Origin: JBKHHU01 sp046539045 | GTDB taxonomy: Bacteria; Planctomycetota; Phycisphaerae; SM23-33 | NCBI GenBank assembly: GCA_046539045.1 | Contig: JBKHHU010000042.1 | Span: forward strand, 1-20,947 | Direction of reading: 5' to 3' | Length of the DNA: 20,947 nucleotides | In this document: positions 14,921 to 20,947 of the stretch, in pieces | Numbering within the stretch: position 1 is the first letter of the stretch | How the letters are laid out: every line of letters begins with the position of its first letter | Notes under the pieces: generated by a model | Told to the model about the DNA's origin: nothing | The model's input: only the letters and a program-made list of their open reading frames with translations | The model's database searches: none | Position numbers and translations under genes: made by a program

Positions 14921-15582
14921 TAGCTTTTCTCCCGCACGAGTCTCAGCAGTTCAGCGACGACTTCGTCGATGTTCTTCTGCGAAGTGTCGACCACGATGGC
15001 GTCGTCGGCTTGGCGGAGCGGTCCAACTTCCCGGGTCATATCGCGATGGTCCCGTTCCTTGATCGCTTCCAACACTGCTTCGAATTGCTCATCCTCGCCG
15101 CGTTCATGCATTTCGTCCAGTCGGCGTTGAGCACGGACCTCGGGAGAAGCGTCCAGGTAGAACTTCACATCGGCGTCGGGAAAGACCACCGACCCCTGAT
15201 CTCGCCCTTCGGTTACGAACTCGCCCAACTGTCGGCCTAGCTTCCGCTGCAACTCAACCAGGACCTCTCGCACTTCCGGATAGGTTGCGGCATACCGGGT
15301 GTGTTCGGTGATCCGGGCGCTGCGGATCTCCTCGCTGACGTCGTGGTTGTCCAGCAAGACGCGCACTTCTTCGCCTTCAGGCATCATGGTGATGTGTGCC
15401 TCTCGGGCGATGCTTGCCATGGCCTGCGGATCATGCAGATCGGTCCCCTCGCCCAGCGCCTTGAGCGTCACGGCGCGGTAGGTTGCGCCGGTATCGAGGA
15501 ACGCGATCTCCAGCTTTTTTGCCAGCCGGCGGGCGGCGGTGCTTTTGCCCGAACCCGCGGGGCCGTCTATCGTGATGATCAT
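14920..15582 (-). CDS. cmk: Cytidylate kinase
   Basis: A 220-residue kinase that phosphorylates CMP and dCMP with ATP in nucleotide recycling. The P-loop is GPAGSGKST (7-15), DTGATYRA is the nucleotide-binding segment, EGRDQGSVVFPDADVKFYLD is the hallmark Cmk region, and the lid has RAQRRLDEM and RDHRDMTRE. Length is normal. The usual GRDIG is GRDQG here, a minor change. No ribosome-binding site is visible before ATG 15582. It is the first gene of the cmk-plsC pair. Confidence 0.96.
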   Translation of the reverse strand: MIITIDGPAGSGKSTAARRLAKKLEIAFLDTGATYRAVTLKALGEGTDLHDPQAMASIAREAHITMMPEGEEVRVLLDNHDVSEEIRSARITEHTRYAATYPEVREVLVELQRKLGRQLGEFVTEGRDQGSVVFPDADVKFYLDASPEVRAQRRLDEMHERGEDEQFEAVLEAIKERDHRDMTREVGPLRQADDAIVVDTSQKNIDEVVAELLRLVREKS

Positions 15583-15650
15583 GGCAGAAGTTTACTTCAA
15601 GGCCCGCCCGAAAACCAGTCCCAGTGTCAGCATGTGCGGAGGGTTCGGTT

Positions 15651-15680
15651 TTGGTGCCTCCGTCGTGGGTGTGATAGACT
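15651..15680 (+). promoter_or_regulatory. Possible promoter of the secreted gluzincin-like gene
   Basis: TTGGTG (15651-15656) and TAGACT (15675-15680) are 18 nt apart, with the -10 preceded by GTGA. The start codon is 49 nt downstream. The match is modest. Confidence 0.35.
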
Positions 15681-15728
15681 GTGTCCTTTGACCGGTTCGT
15701 CTCGTGTGAAAGCTACCGGAAGGCAAAA

Positions 15729-17174
15729 ATGAACAACTCTTCGATCAGGACAGTCCGCTGGTTCGGCGCCATTCTGCTTCTCGGCATGGCGGTCTCGGCC
15801 GCTTCCGCAGAGCAGAAGACCGCTCCATTGATCCCGTTTGATTCTTCGCTTCCGCAGAAGATCAAGGCCGTGGGGATGAAGGCTCAGTTCGTGAAGGCAG
15901 GTTCGTCGCGAGAATTGCCGGGCTACCTGAGGCTTTCGGACATGAGCGGGAAGCGGCGGTACGTGGTGTTTCCGATCCGGGACTCTGCCGACCTTCTGAG
16001 TTCGCGTTCGCTTTCAATGCCGCTGCGCGTGAAATCCCGGGGAAGGGCGGTCACGCTCCGCTGGCTGGCGGTGAATGAAGACGATCAGGTGTTGTTCCAG
16101 CGGGTGTTCACCTTTGACCAGGGCGGGATCTGGACCGAACTGGATTTCCCGCTGGCGCTGTGGCGATGGGGCAACTCGACGGTGGGGCGGTGGCGGGACA
16201 TCCGGCGCATTGCGCTGCGCGTGGAAAGCGAAGCGGATGAGGTGCATATCGGGCGGCTCGGGCTCGTTGCCGGGATGGCTCCGGACTCCGCCTGGGCCTC
16301 ACCGGAGTGGCTGGAAGAAGTCGCTTTCGGCCGCGATGAAACACGTTCCGTGTCGTCTGACGGGCTTCTTGTGGCGACGTCCGTAACGGAGCATTTCTCG
16401 CCCGACGATGTCAAAGCCCGGCACGCGGACATGCTGCGGATACGCAAATGGTTGATGCGGATCGGCGGTGATGCGGCAAGCAAGGCCGAGAAGGGGCAGT
16501 ACGCGGCGCTTCTGATTTTCCGCGACGCCGAAGAGTATCGGGGGTTTTGGGGACGCGTGGGCGAAGCCTGGCGGGCGCACGTAGTCCCGCCGAAATCCGG
16601 CGGCTATACGGTGCAGTCCATTGCTGCGTCCAGTTACGACTGGCGGTTCGGGGCCGACAGGCCTGTGTATCTGCACGAAGCGGTCCACGCACTGGCCACA
16701 GTGCATTTGGGTATCCGTAGCGGTCATGCGCAGCACAGTTGGCTCCAGGAAGGGCTGGCAAACTACCTGCAGTTGTGCGTCTATCCGGGTTCGCTGAACC
16801 GGGACAACTATGCGAAATGGTTCGCCCAGAAGATCGGAACTCCGGATGCTCATTTTCTGCCCCTCAAGCAACTGTTGGCGCGGCGGGTGAGCGGACGGGA
16901 CTACGCCCAGCTCGCCAGCGTCATGGCGTTCCTCCTGGAGCAGCGCCCGCAGTGGCTGCCGAAAATCATACAGACGTTACGTCGCACCGACGACCCGCTG
17001 AAGGCTCTGGCCGCCTGTGGGACCACGGCCGAGAAGATGCAGGTCTTGTGGATGGAGTGGGGCCAGAAGCGATTCGTCGGATCGACTTCGTCGGCAGGCG
17101 GCGATGAGGAGCATTTCGAGATGCCGAGCGAGTTCCGGGACCGGTCCGGCAAGTCGCGCAAGAAAGCGGGTTGA
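15729..17174 (+). CDS. Secreted gluzincin-like (HExxH) metallopeptidase, putative
   Basis: A 481-residue exported protein. The signal peptide is at 1-28 (hydrophobic core AILLLGMAVSAASA). Residues about 35-205 look like a beta-sandwich (short alternating strands, WRDIRRIALRV and similar), possibly a carbohydrate-binding-like module. The C-terminal half has a zinc-binding HEAVH (316-320) and a downstream glutamate in WLQEGLANYLQ (E341), the arrangement of gluzincins and of the DUF1570 / peptidase MA-like proteins common in planctomycetes. The C-terminus is charged. ATG 15729 has GGAAGG close upstream; the frame is open further back but gives no signal peptide start. Peptidase activity and substrate are inferred. 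Confidence 0.75.
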   Translation: MNNSSIRTVRWFGAILLLGMAVSAASAEQKTAPLIPFDSSLPQKIKAVGMKAQFVKAGSSRELPGYLRLSDMSGKRRYVVFPIRDSADLLSSRSLSMPLRVKSRGRAVTLRWLAVNEDDQVLFQRVFTFDQGGIWTELDFPLALWRWGNSTVGRWRDIRRIALRVESEADEVHIGRLGLVAGMAPDSAWASPEWLEEVAFGRDETRSVSSDGLLVATSVTEHFSPDDVKARHADMLRIRKWLMRIGGDAASKAEKGQYAALLIFRDAEEYRGFWGRVGEAWRAHVVPPKSGGYTVQSIAASSYDWRFGADRPVYLHEAVHALATVHLGIRSGHAQHSWLQEGLANYLQLCVYPGSLNRDNYAKWFAQKIGTPDAHFLPLKQLLARRVSGRDYAQLASVMAFLLEQRPQWLPKIIQTLRRTDDPLKALAACGTTAEKMQVLWMEWGQKRFVGSTSSAGGDEEHFEMPSEFRDRSGKSRKKAG

Positions 17175-17217
17175 GCCGCTCGGCCCAACCCGTTCAATTC
17201 CCGGTAAATTCCAGCGA

Positions 17218-18225
17218 CTATTCCATGGTGCTGGTCCGGCGATAGCTCTGGAGGGTCTTCATGTAGTTGGCCCGCTCGAAGGCACCGGGTTCTGCCACCT
17301 TCTGCTGGCTCATGACGCCCTTCATCTGCTCGATCGACTCGTATTCCCTGCGGTCCATGATTTCCTTGAGTTCGTCCAGAACCTTCGACATGTACGTCAC
17401 GCCGTTCCGCAGGAGGGCCGAGCACATCATCGCCACGTCGGCTCCAGCCAGGATGACTTTGGCCACATCTTCGGCAGTGTAAATCCCCGAGGTGGCCGCC
17501 AGCGAGGCCTTGACCTGCCCGCGCATGATCGCGATCCAACGCAACGGCAGGCGCATCTCAAACGGACTGCTGAGCGACAGACTCGGCTTGACTTCGAGGT
17601 TCTCCACGTCGATGTCCGGCTGATAGAACCGGTTGAACAACACCAGCGCATCGGCTCCGCCATCGTCGAGCTTCTTCAGCATCTTCGCGGTGCTGGAGAA
17701 GTAGGGCGAAAGCTTCATCGCCACGGGGATGGAGACACTGGATTTCACCGTCTCCAGAATCATCATATGGACCTTCTCGACGTGCTCGCCGGGCAGATCC
17801 GGGTTGGTGGGAATGTAGTACACGTTCAGTTCAAGTGCGTCGGCACCGGCCTGCTCCATCTTCTGGGCATACTCGGTCCACCCACCGGCGGAGACGCCGT
17901 TGAGGGACGCGATGACCGGGATATCGACCGCTTCCTTGGTCTTGCGGATGTGGTCGAGGTATTTCTCCGGACCGAGGTGGTATTCCGGTTCTTCGGGGAA
18001 GTAGGTGAGCGATTCGGCGAAGCGCTCGGCACCGTAGTGCAGGTAATGGTCCAGTTCCGCAGCGTCATGTGCGATCTGTTCCTCAAAGAGGGACCACAGC
18101 ACCACAGCACCGGCACCGGAATCCTCCATGCGTTTGACAACGTCGATATCTTCACTCAACGGAGACGATGACGGAACCAGCGGACTGCTGAGTTCCAAAC
18201 CCATATATTTCGTCTTCATTTCCAT
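17218..18225 (-). CDS. Dihydroorotate dehydrogenase-like flavoprotein
   Basis: A 335-residue FMN TIM-barrel protein of the dihydroorotate dehydrogenase superfamily. Seen are ELSSPLVPSSSPLS at the N-terminus, SLNGVSAGGW, the conserved lysine in AMKLSPYF (K171), FNRFYQPDID and AGADVAMMCSALLRNG near the FMN phosphate. The class 1 active-site motif NxSCPN is replaced by NVYYIPTNP (134-142), so the catalytic Cys/Ser base is lost and it is unlikely to be the pyrimidine enzyme. Its true substrate is unknown. ATG 18225 has GGGA about 7 nt upstream. It stands alone with no pyr genes nearby. Confidence 0.88.
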   Translation of the reverse strand: MEMKTKYMGLELSSPLVPSSSPLSEDIDVVKRMEDSGAGAVVLWSLFEEQIAHDAAELDHYLHYGAERFAESLTYFPEEPEYHLGPEKYLDHIRKTKEAVDIPVIASLNGVSAGGWTEYAQKMEQAGADALELNVYYIPTNPDLPGEHVEKVHMMILETVKSSVSIPVAMKLSPYFSSTAKMLKKLDDGGADALVLFNRFYQPDIDVENLEVKPSLSLSSPFEMRLPLRWIAIMRGQVKASLAATSGIYTAEDVAKVILAGADVAMMCSALLRNGVTYMSKVLDELKEIMDRREYESIEQMKGVMSQQKVAEPGAFERANYMKTLQSYRRTSTME

Positions 18226-18326
18226 TGGTCATTCCCTTTCATGCGGCTCTAGGTTGTTTGGAATCAATTCGTTAAAATAGTATGCGAATGGAGGGGGAAG
18301 TATCCCGCTTTTCTTCGCAGAGAGCA

Positions 18327-18354
18327 TTGACTTTTGGTTTTCACTGGCTAAAGT
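18327..18354 (+). promoter_or_regulatory. Promoter of tRNA-Leu
   Basis: TTGACT (18327-18332) and TAAAGT (18349-18354) are 16 nt apart, and the tRNA 5' end lies 25 nt beyond the -10. Both hexamers are close to the sigma-70 consensus. Confidence 0.65.
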
Positions 18355-18378
18355 ATTCGTTCCGCACTCAAGCGGCAG

Positions 18379-18462
18379 GCGGCCGTGGCGGAATTGGCAG
18401 ACGCGCAGGCTTCAGGTGCCTGTGCCCTTCGGGGCGTGGTGGTTCGAATCCACTCGGCCGCA
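18379..18462 (+). tRNA. tRNA-Leu (anticodon CAG)
   Basis: An 84-nt class II tRNA. The acceptor stem pairs GCGGCCG with CGGCCGC, the D arm has TGGCGGAATTGGCAGACGCG, the anticodon stem CAGGC/GCCTG encloses TTCAGGT (anticodon CAG), the long variable arm is a TGCCC-TTC-GGGGC-like hairpin, and the T arm carries GGTTCGAATCC. The discriminator is A and CCA is not encoded. CAG reads the leucine codon CUG. Confidence 0.97.
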
Positions 18463-18464
18463 GT

Positions 18465-18494
18465 AAAGGCTCGGATGAACAGTCCGGGCCTTTT
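18465..18494 (+). terminator. Terminator of tRNA-Leu
   Basis: AAAGGCTCGGA (18465-18475) and TCCGGGCCTTT (18483-18493) form an 11-bp stem with one T-G pair and a 7-nt loop, directly after the tRNA. The T tract is only four bases long and shared with the stem, so it is short but well placed. Confidence 0.75.
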
Positions 18495-18559
18495 ACATGC
18501 GCCCATGGGGAAAACGCCTGCCCTTTGGCGGACATGCTCGTGAACGCGAAATCAGCTCA

Positions 18560-18577
18560 CCTAATAGACCTATTAGG
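18560..18577. promoter_or_regulatory. Perfect dyad upstream of the LysR gene (candidate operator)
   Basis: CCTAATAG-AC-CTATTAGG is a perfect 8+2+8 palindrome about 135 nt before the regulator start. It fits the T-N11-A shape of LysR-type recognition sites. Confidence 0.5.
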
Positions 18578-18597
18578 TTTGCTTCAAAGCGGGGCCA

Positions 18598-18631
18598 ATT
18601 TCTGCCTTTTTCAAGCGTTAATGGCAGAAAT
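18598..18631. promoter_or_regulatory. 9-bp inverted repeat with 16-nt spacer upstream of LysR
   Basis: ATTTCTGCC (18598-18606) is matched by GGCAGAAAT (18623-18631) around a 16-nt spacer. It could be a second regulator site or an RNA hairpin. No T tract follows, so it is not a typical terminator. Confidence 0.4.
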
Positions 18632-18647
18632 ACCTCGCCAATAGGCA

Positions 18648-18660
18648 TTAGATGTTCTAA
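18648..18660. promoter_or_regulatory. 13-bp palindrome upstream of LysR (candidate operator)
   Basis: TTAGATGTTCTAA is a perfect dyad (TTAGA-TGT-TCTAA), 51 nt before the regulator start. It shares the TTAG/CTAA core with the dyad at 18560-18577. Confidence 0.5.
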
Positions 18661-18711
18661 CATGAGGGTCGATTGGATAATCGCGACTGATTTGAGCAGC
18701 GAGGGCAGGGA

Positions 18712-19596
18712 ATGAATCTTGACGTGATGAAAACTTTCTGTGATCTGGTGGACACCGGGAGTTTTTCCAAGGCAGCCGAAGCGAACTACATCTCTCAGTC
18801 GGCGGTTTCGCAGCAGTTGGCGAAGTTGGAGCGGGACCTTTCCACACAATTGATCAGCCGGGGCGGCGGTCTCGTGGCGCCTACGGAAGCGGGCAAAGCC
18901 TTCTATCGGGGGGCGCGGGAAGTACTACGACGTTATGAGCAGTTGTTGGGAGAAGTCCGCTCTGCTGCCGATGCCGTCAGAGGTGTTCTGAGGGTGGGAA
19001 CGATTTACTCTGTCGGGTTCTACCTGCTCGAGCCGATTGTCCGCGAGTTCCTCCAAGGCAATCCCGAAGTCAACCTGCATGTGGAGTACACCCGGTGGAA
19101 TCGCATCTATGCTTCCGTGATCAGTGGAGAGATGGATCTGGGTGTGGTTGCCTGTCCGGAGAAGCACCGTTCAATCGAGGTGATCAATCTGTCCAGTGAG
19201 GAGATGGTGCTGGCATGTGCGCCGTCTCACCCGTTGGCCAGGAAGAAGACGATCGAGCCGGCAGACCTTCAGGGGGAGCGGTTCGTTGCGTTCGAAGCCA
19301 ACATTCCCACTCGCCGCTTCATTGACAAACTTCTGAAGAATGAGCACGTGACCGTCGAGATCGCGATGGAGTTTGACAATATCGAATTGCTGAAGAGGGC
19401 GGTTGAGGTGGAGGCGGGCATCTCGATCCTGCCGTATGAGAATATTCAGAAAGAGGTCTCCTACGGTGACCTGGTGTGCGCGAAGTTCGCCGATCCCACG
19501 GCCTGGAAGAGACCGGTCGGCATTCTCAGGCGTCGTGGTAAAGCCCCCAGTCCCGCAGAACGCACGTTCCTGAACATCCTCCGAACGCGGTCCTGA
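18712..19596 (+). CDS. LysR family transcriptional regulator
   Basis: A 294-residue regulator of normal length. The N-terminal winged helix-turn-helix (1-60) has GSFSKAAEANYISQSAVSQQLAKLE, then the linker helix (AGKAFYRGAREVLRRYEQLLG). Residues about 90-290 are the substrate-binding domain, starting VLRVGTIYSVGFYLL, with MDLGVVACPE and AGISILPYENI. The effector cannot be told from sequence. LysR proteins commonly control a divergent neighbour, but here the upstream neighbour is tRNA-Leu, so autoregulation through the dyads at 18560-18660 is the simplest reading. ATG 18712 follows CAGGGA very closely; no better start exists. Confidence 0.93.
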   Translation: MNLDVMKTFCDLVDTGSFSKAAEANYISQSAVSQQLAKLERDLSTQLISRGGGLVAPTEAGKAFYRGAREVLRRYEQLLGEVRSAADAVRGVLRVGTIYSVGFYLLEPIVREFLQGNPEVNLHVEYTRWNRIYASVISGEMDLGVVACPEKHRSIEVINLSSEEMVLACAPSHPLARKKTIEPADLQGERFVAFEANIPTRRFIDKLLKNEHVTVEIAMEFDNIELLKRAVEVEAGISILPYENIQKEVSYGDLVCAKFADPTAWKRPVGILRRRGKAPSPAERTFLNILRTRS

Positions 19597-19619
19597 ATCC
19601 GGCCTGCACCGGCAGACAG

Positions 19620-19655
19620 AAAGCGGCGCCTCCATCGGGAGACGCCGCTTTTTCT
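19620..19655 (+). terminator. Rho-independent terminator of the LysR gene
   Basis: AAAGCGGCG pairs with CGCCGCTTT, extended by a CTCC/GGAG inner stem after one mismatch, and followed by TTTTTCT. It lies 24 nt after the LysR stop and before the convergent M42 gene end at 19682. The minus strand also has a short T run, so it may serve both. Confidence 0.85.
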
Positions 19656-19681
19656 AAGGCGGCAAACCGTTGGCGGTGTGT

Positions 19682-20752
19682 CTACACCTTCACCGCGAAA
19701 GTCTCATCTTTCTTGATGTCAGAGACGAGCCCCGCCAGCAGATCCGCGGTGGCCTGCAGGTCGCGGAGGTCCACCATCTCCACGCACGAGTGCATGTACC
19801 GGTTCGGAATGCTCACGATCATGCTCGGAACGCCGCCGTTCTTGGTCCAATACGCGTAGGCGTCGGTCCCGCCGGTGATGCTGAACGTTTCCAACTGCAG
19901 ATCAACTTCCTTCTGCTTCGCGATCTCCCGGACCCGCGCGGTCAGGCCCGGATGATTCTCTCTTCCGAGACTGACGGTGGGGCCTTTGCCCAGGAAGACC
20001 TCACCGTGCTGCTGCATGGAAATTCCGGGCGTATCGGTGGCATGGGTAACGTCCACGGCGATGGCAGCATCCGGCTGAACCGCCACGGCCTGCATCTGGG
20101 CCCCGTTCAGGCCGGTCTCTTCCTGGATGCTGCTGCAGGCGTACAGCGAGCATTCCAGACCCGCTTCTTTGGCAATGCGCAGAGCTTCGATGACCGTCCA
20201 GCACCCGCCGCGGTTATCGAACATCCGGGCTACGCCAATGTTGTCGTTGAGCATCTCGAATTCATCGTCGAAGGTGATCGGATCGCCTACACTGACCAGT
20301 TCCTTCGCCGCTTCACCGTCGGCAGCCCCGACGTCGATGAAGATCTCGTGCATCTTCGGGACCTTCTTCTGCTCGCCCTTGCTGCGGTCCTGCAAGTGGA
20401 TGGCCGTGGCACCGATCACGCCCCGGACCGTTCCGTTGTCCGTGTGAATGTTGACGCGCTTGTTACGCACCAGCGCCGGATCGACACCGCCGATCCGCTG
20501 GAAATATATGAAGCCCTTTTCGTCAATGTACTTCACCATCAGGGCGATCTCGTCCATATGGGCGTCGAGGAGGATCTTCGGGCCGTGGCCCGGATTCAAC
20601 ACCGCTACCGCGTTCCCGTAGGCGTCGGTGGTTACCTCATCGGCGAATTGGCGGGCGTATTCACACCACACCTTCTGGGCGGGGGCTTCAAACCCACTCG
20701 GCCCGGGGACCGTCAAAAGTTCCTTGAGGAACTCGAATGATTCCTTGCGCAT
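19682..20752 (-). CDS. M42 family zinc aminopeptidase / deblocking peptidase
   Basis: A 356-residue cytosolic enzyme of the M42 (TET/FrvX) family, which removes N-terminal residues from peptides. The ligand set is complete: H65 and D67 in DAHMDEIA, D179 in MFDNRGG, E211 and E212 in QEETGLNGA, D234 in VDVTHATDTP, and H321 in MHSCVEMV. The regulatory or dimerisation domain lies between about 75 and 165. ATG 20752 has AAAGGAA 7 nt upstream; the frame continues open to 20932 but with no family-like sequence. It is convergent with the LysR gene and has its own candidate promoter. Confidence 0.95.
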   Translation of the reverse strand: MRKESFEFLKELLTVPGPSGFEAPAQKVWCEYARQFADEVTTDAYGNAVAVLNPGHGPKILLDAHMDEIALMVKYIDEKGFIYFQRIGGVDPALVRNKRVNIHTDNGTVRGVIGATAIHLQDRSKGEQKKVPKMHEIFIDVGAADGEAAKELVSVGDPITFDDEFEMLNDNIGVARMFDNRGGCWTVIEALRIAKEAGLECSLYACSSIQEETGLNGAQMQAVAVQPDAAIAVDVTHATDTPGISMQQHGEVFLGKGPTVSLGRENHPGLTARVREIAKQKEVDLQLETFSITGGTDAYAYWTKNGGVPSMIVSIPNRYMHSCVEMVDLRDLQATADLLAGLVSDIKKDETFAVKV

Positions 20753-20786
20753 CTGCAATTCCTTTCTCGCTCGCAGTTTCCTCGGT

Positions 20787-20815
20787 AGCATAGGCAAACC
20801 GTCCGACGCCCGCAA
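20787..20815 (-). promoter_or_regulatory. Candidate promoter of the M42 peptidase gene
   Basis: On the minus strand TTGCGG (20815-20810) and TATGCT (20792-20787) are 17 nt apart. The start codon is 34 nt beyond the -10. Confidence 0.4.
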
Positions 20816-20927
20816 GAACTTGCTGCGATTCCCTGCCGGCACATGCGGCGGACAATCTAGAGCGAGTGACAAAACTCTTTTCCGGTTCAGCTGGCTGCAA
20901 ACGCCCCTGCCTGCGTCCGGCTGCATC

Positions 20928-20947
20928 GGCAATGCTACGGCATTGCC
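20928..20947. terminator. Perfect hairpin at the window end, possible terminator
   Basis: GGCAATGC-TACG-GCATTGCC is a perfect 8-bp stem with a 4-nt loop ending at the last base. The window stops before any T tract, so a terminator of a neighbouring gene is only one possibility. Confidence 0.35.

Noticed and set aside
19670..20740. Long plus-strand open frame (356 codons) over the M42 gene
   Set aside because: It mirrors the M42 gene almost exactly and lacks any family motif, so it is an antisense shadow.
1..20947. CRISPR arrays, insertion sequences, phage or toxin-antitoxin genes
   Set aside because: No regularly spaced repeats, transposase or integrase motifs, or paired small toxin-antitoxin genes were seen.

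Overview
The window is chromosomal DNA of moderately high G+C content, most likely from a planctomycete and probably of the class Phycisphaerae. This is inferred from family content: an ECF sigma factor followed by a membrane protein and a secreted protein, a short zinc-ribbon protein with a C-terminal anchor, a secreted gluzincin-like protein, a stand-alone soluble Ser/Thr kinase, and a dihydroorotate dehydrogenase-like protein. No rRNA or marker gene fixes the taxonomy. The density is about one gene per kilobase, with no transposase, CRISPR array or phage gene.

Layout. Positions 1-281 hold a minus-strand tRNA-Ala(GGC), its terminator, and a second copy of the terminator plus the last 18 nt of the tRNA about 115 bp away, which looks like an attachment-site scar. 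Positions 453-2011 are a three-gene plus-strand operon: ECF sigma factor, single-span membrane protein (possible anti-sigma factor) and secreted helical protein. Next come a flavodoxin-like protein and two convergent CPBP-type membrane proteins, one with its glutamate motif replaced. Positions 4570-6566 hold trpC followed by a membrane-anchored TPR protein. Positions 9140-6576 form a compact minus-strand operon: Ser/Thr kinase, PPP-like metallophosphoesterase, YhbY-type RNA-binding protein and zinc-ribbon membrane protein. A divergent promoter region separates it from a flippase-like membrane protein (9384-10634). A PilZ/YcgR-like c-di-GMP effector and an O6-methylguanine-DNA methyltransferase follow.

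Positions 15582-12293 on the minus strand hold cmk and plsC, whose stop and start overlap by one base, and then a secreted M28 aminopeptidase with PA and PDZ domains. A secreted gluzincin-like protein follows on the plus strand. The last part holds a dihydroorotate dehydrogenase-like flavoprotein (minus), tRNA-Leu(CAG) with promoter and terminator, a LysR regulator preceded by several dyads, and a convergent M42 aminopeptidase.

Most genes are housekeeping or envelope functions. The unit I find most worth a second look is the kinase-phosphatase-YhbY-zinc ribbon operon, which suggests reversible phosphorylation linked to ribosome assembly or RNA binding; that link is inference. Next are the tRNA-Ala scar, the LysR upstream dyads and the degenerate/intact CPBP pair.
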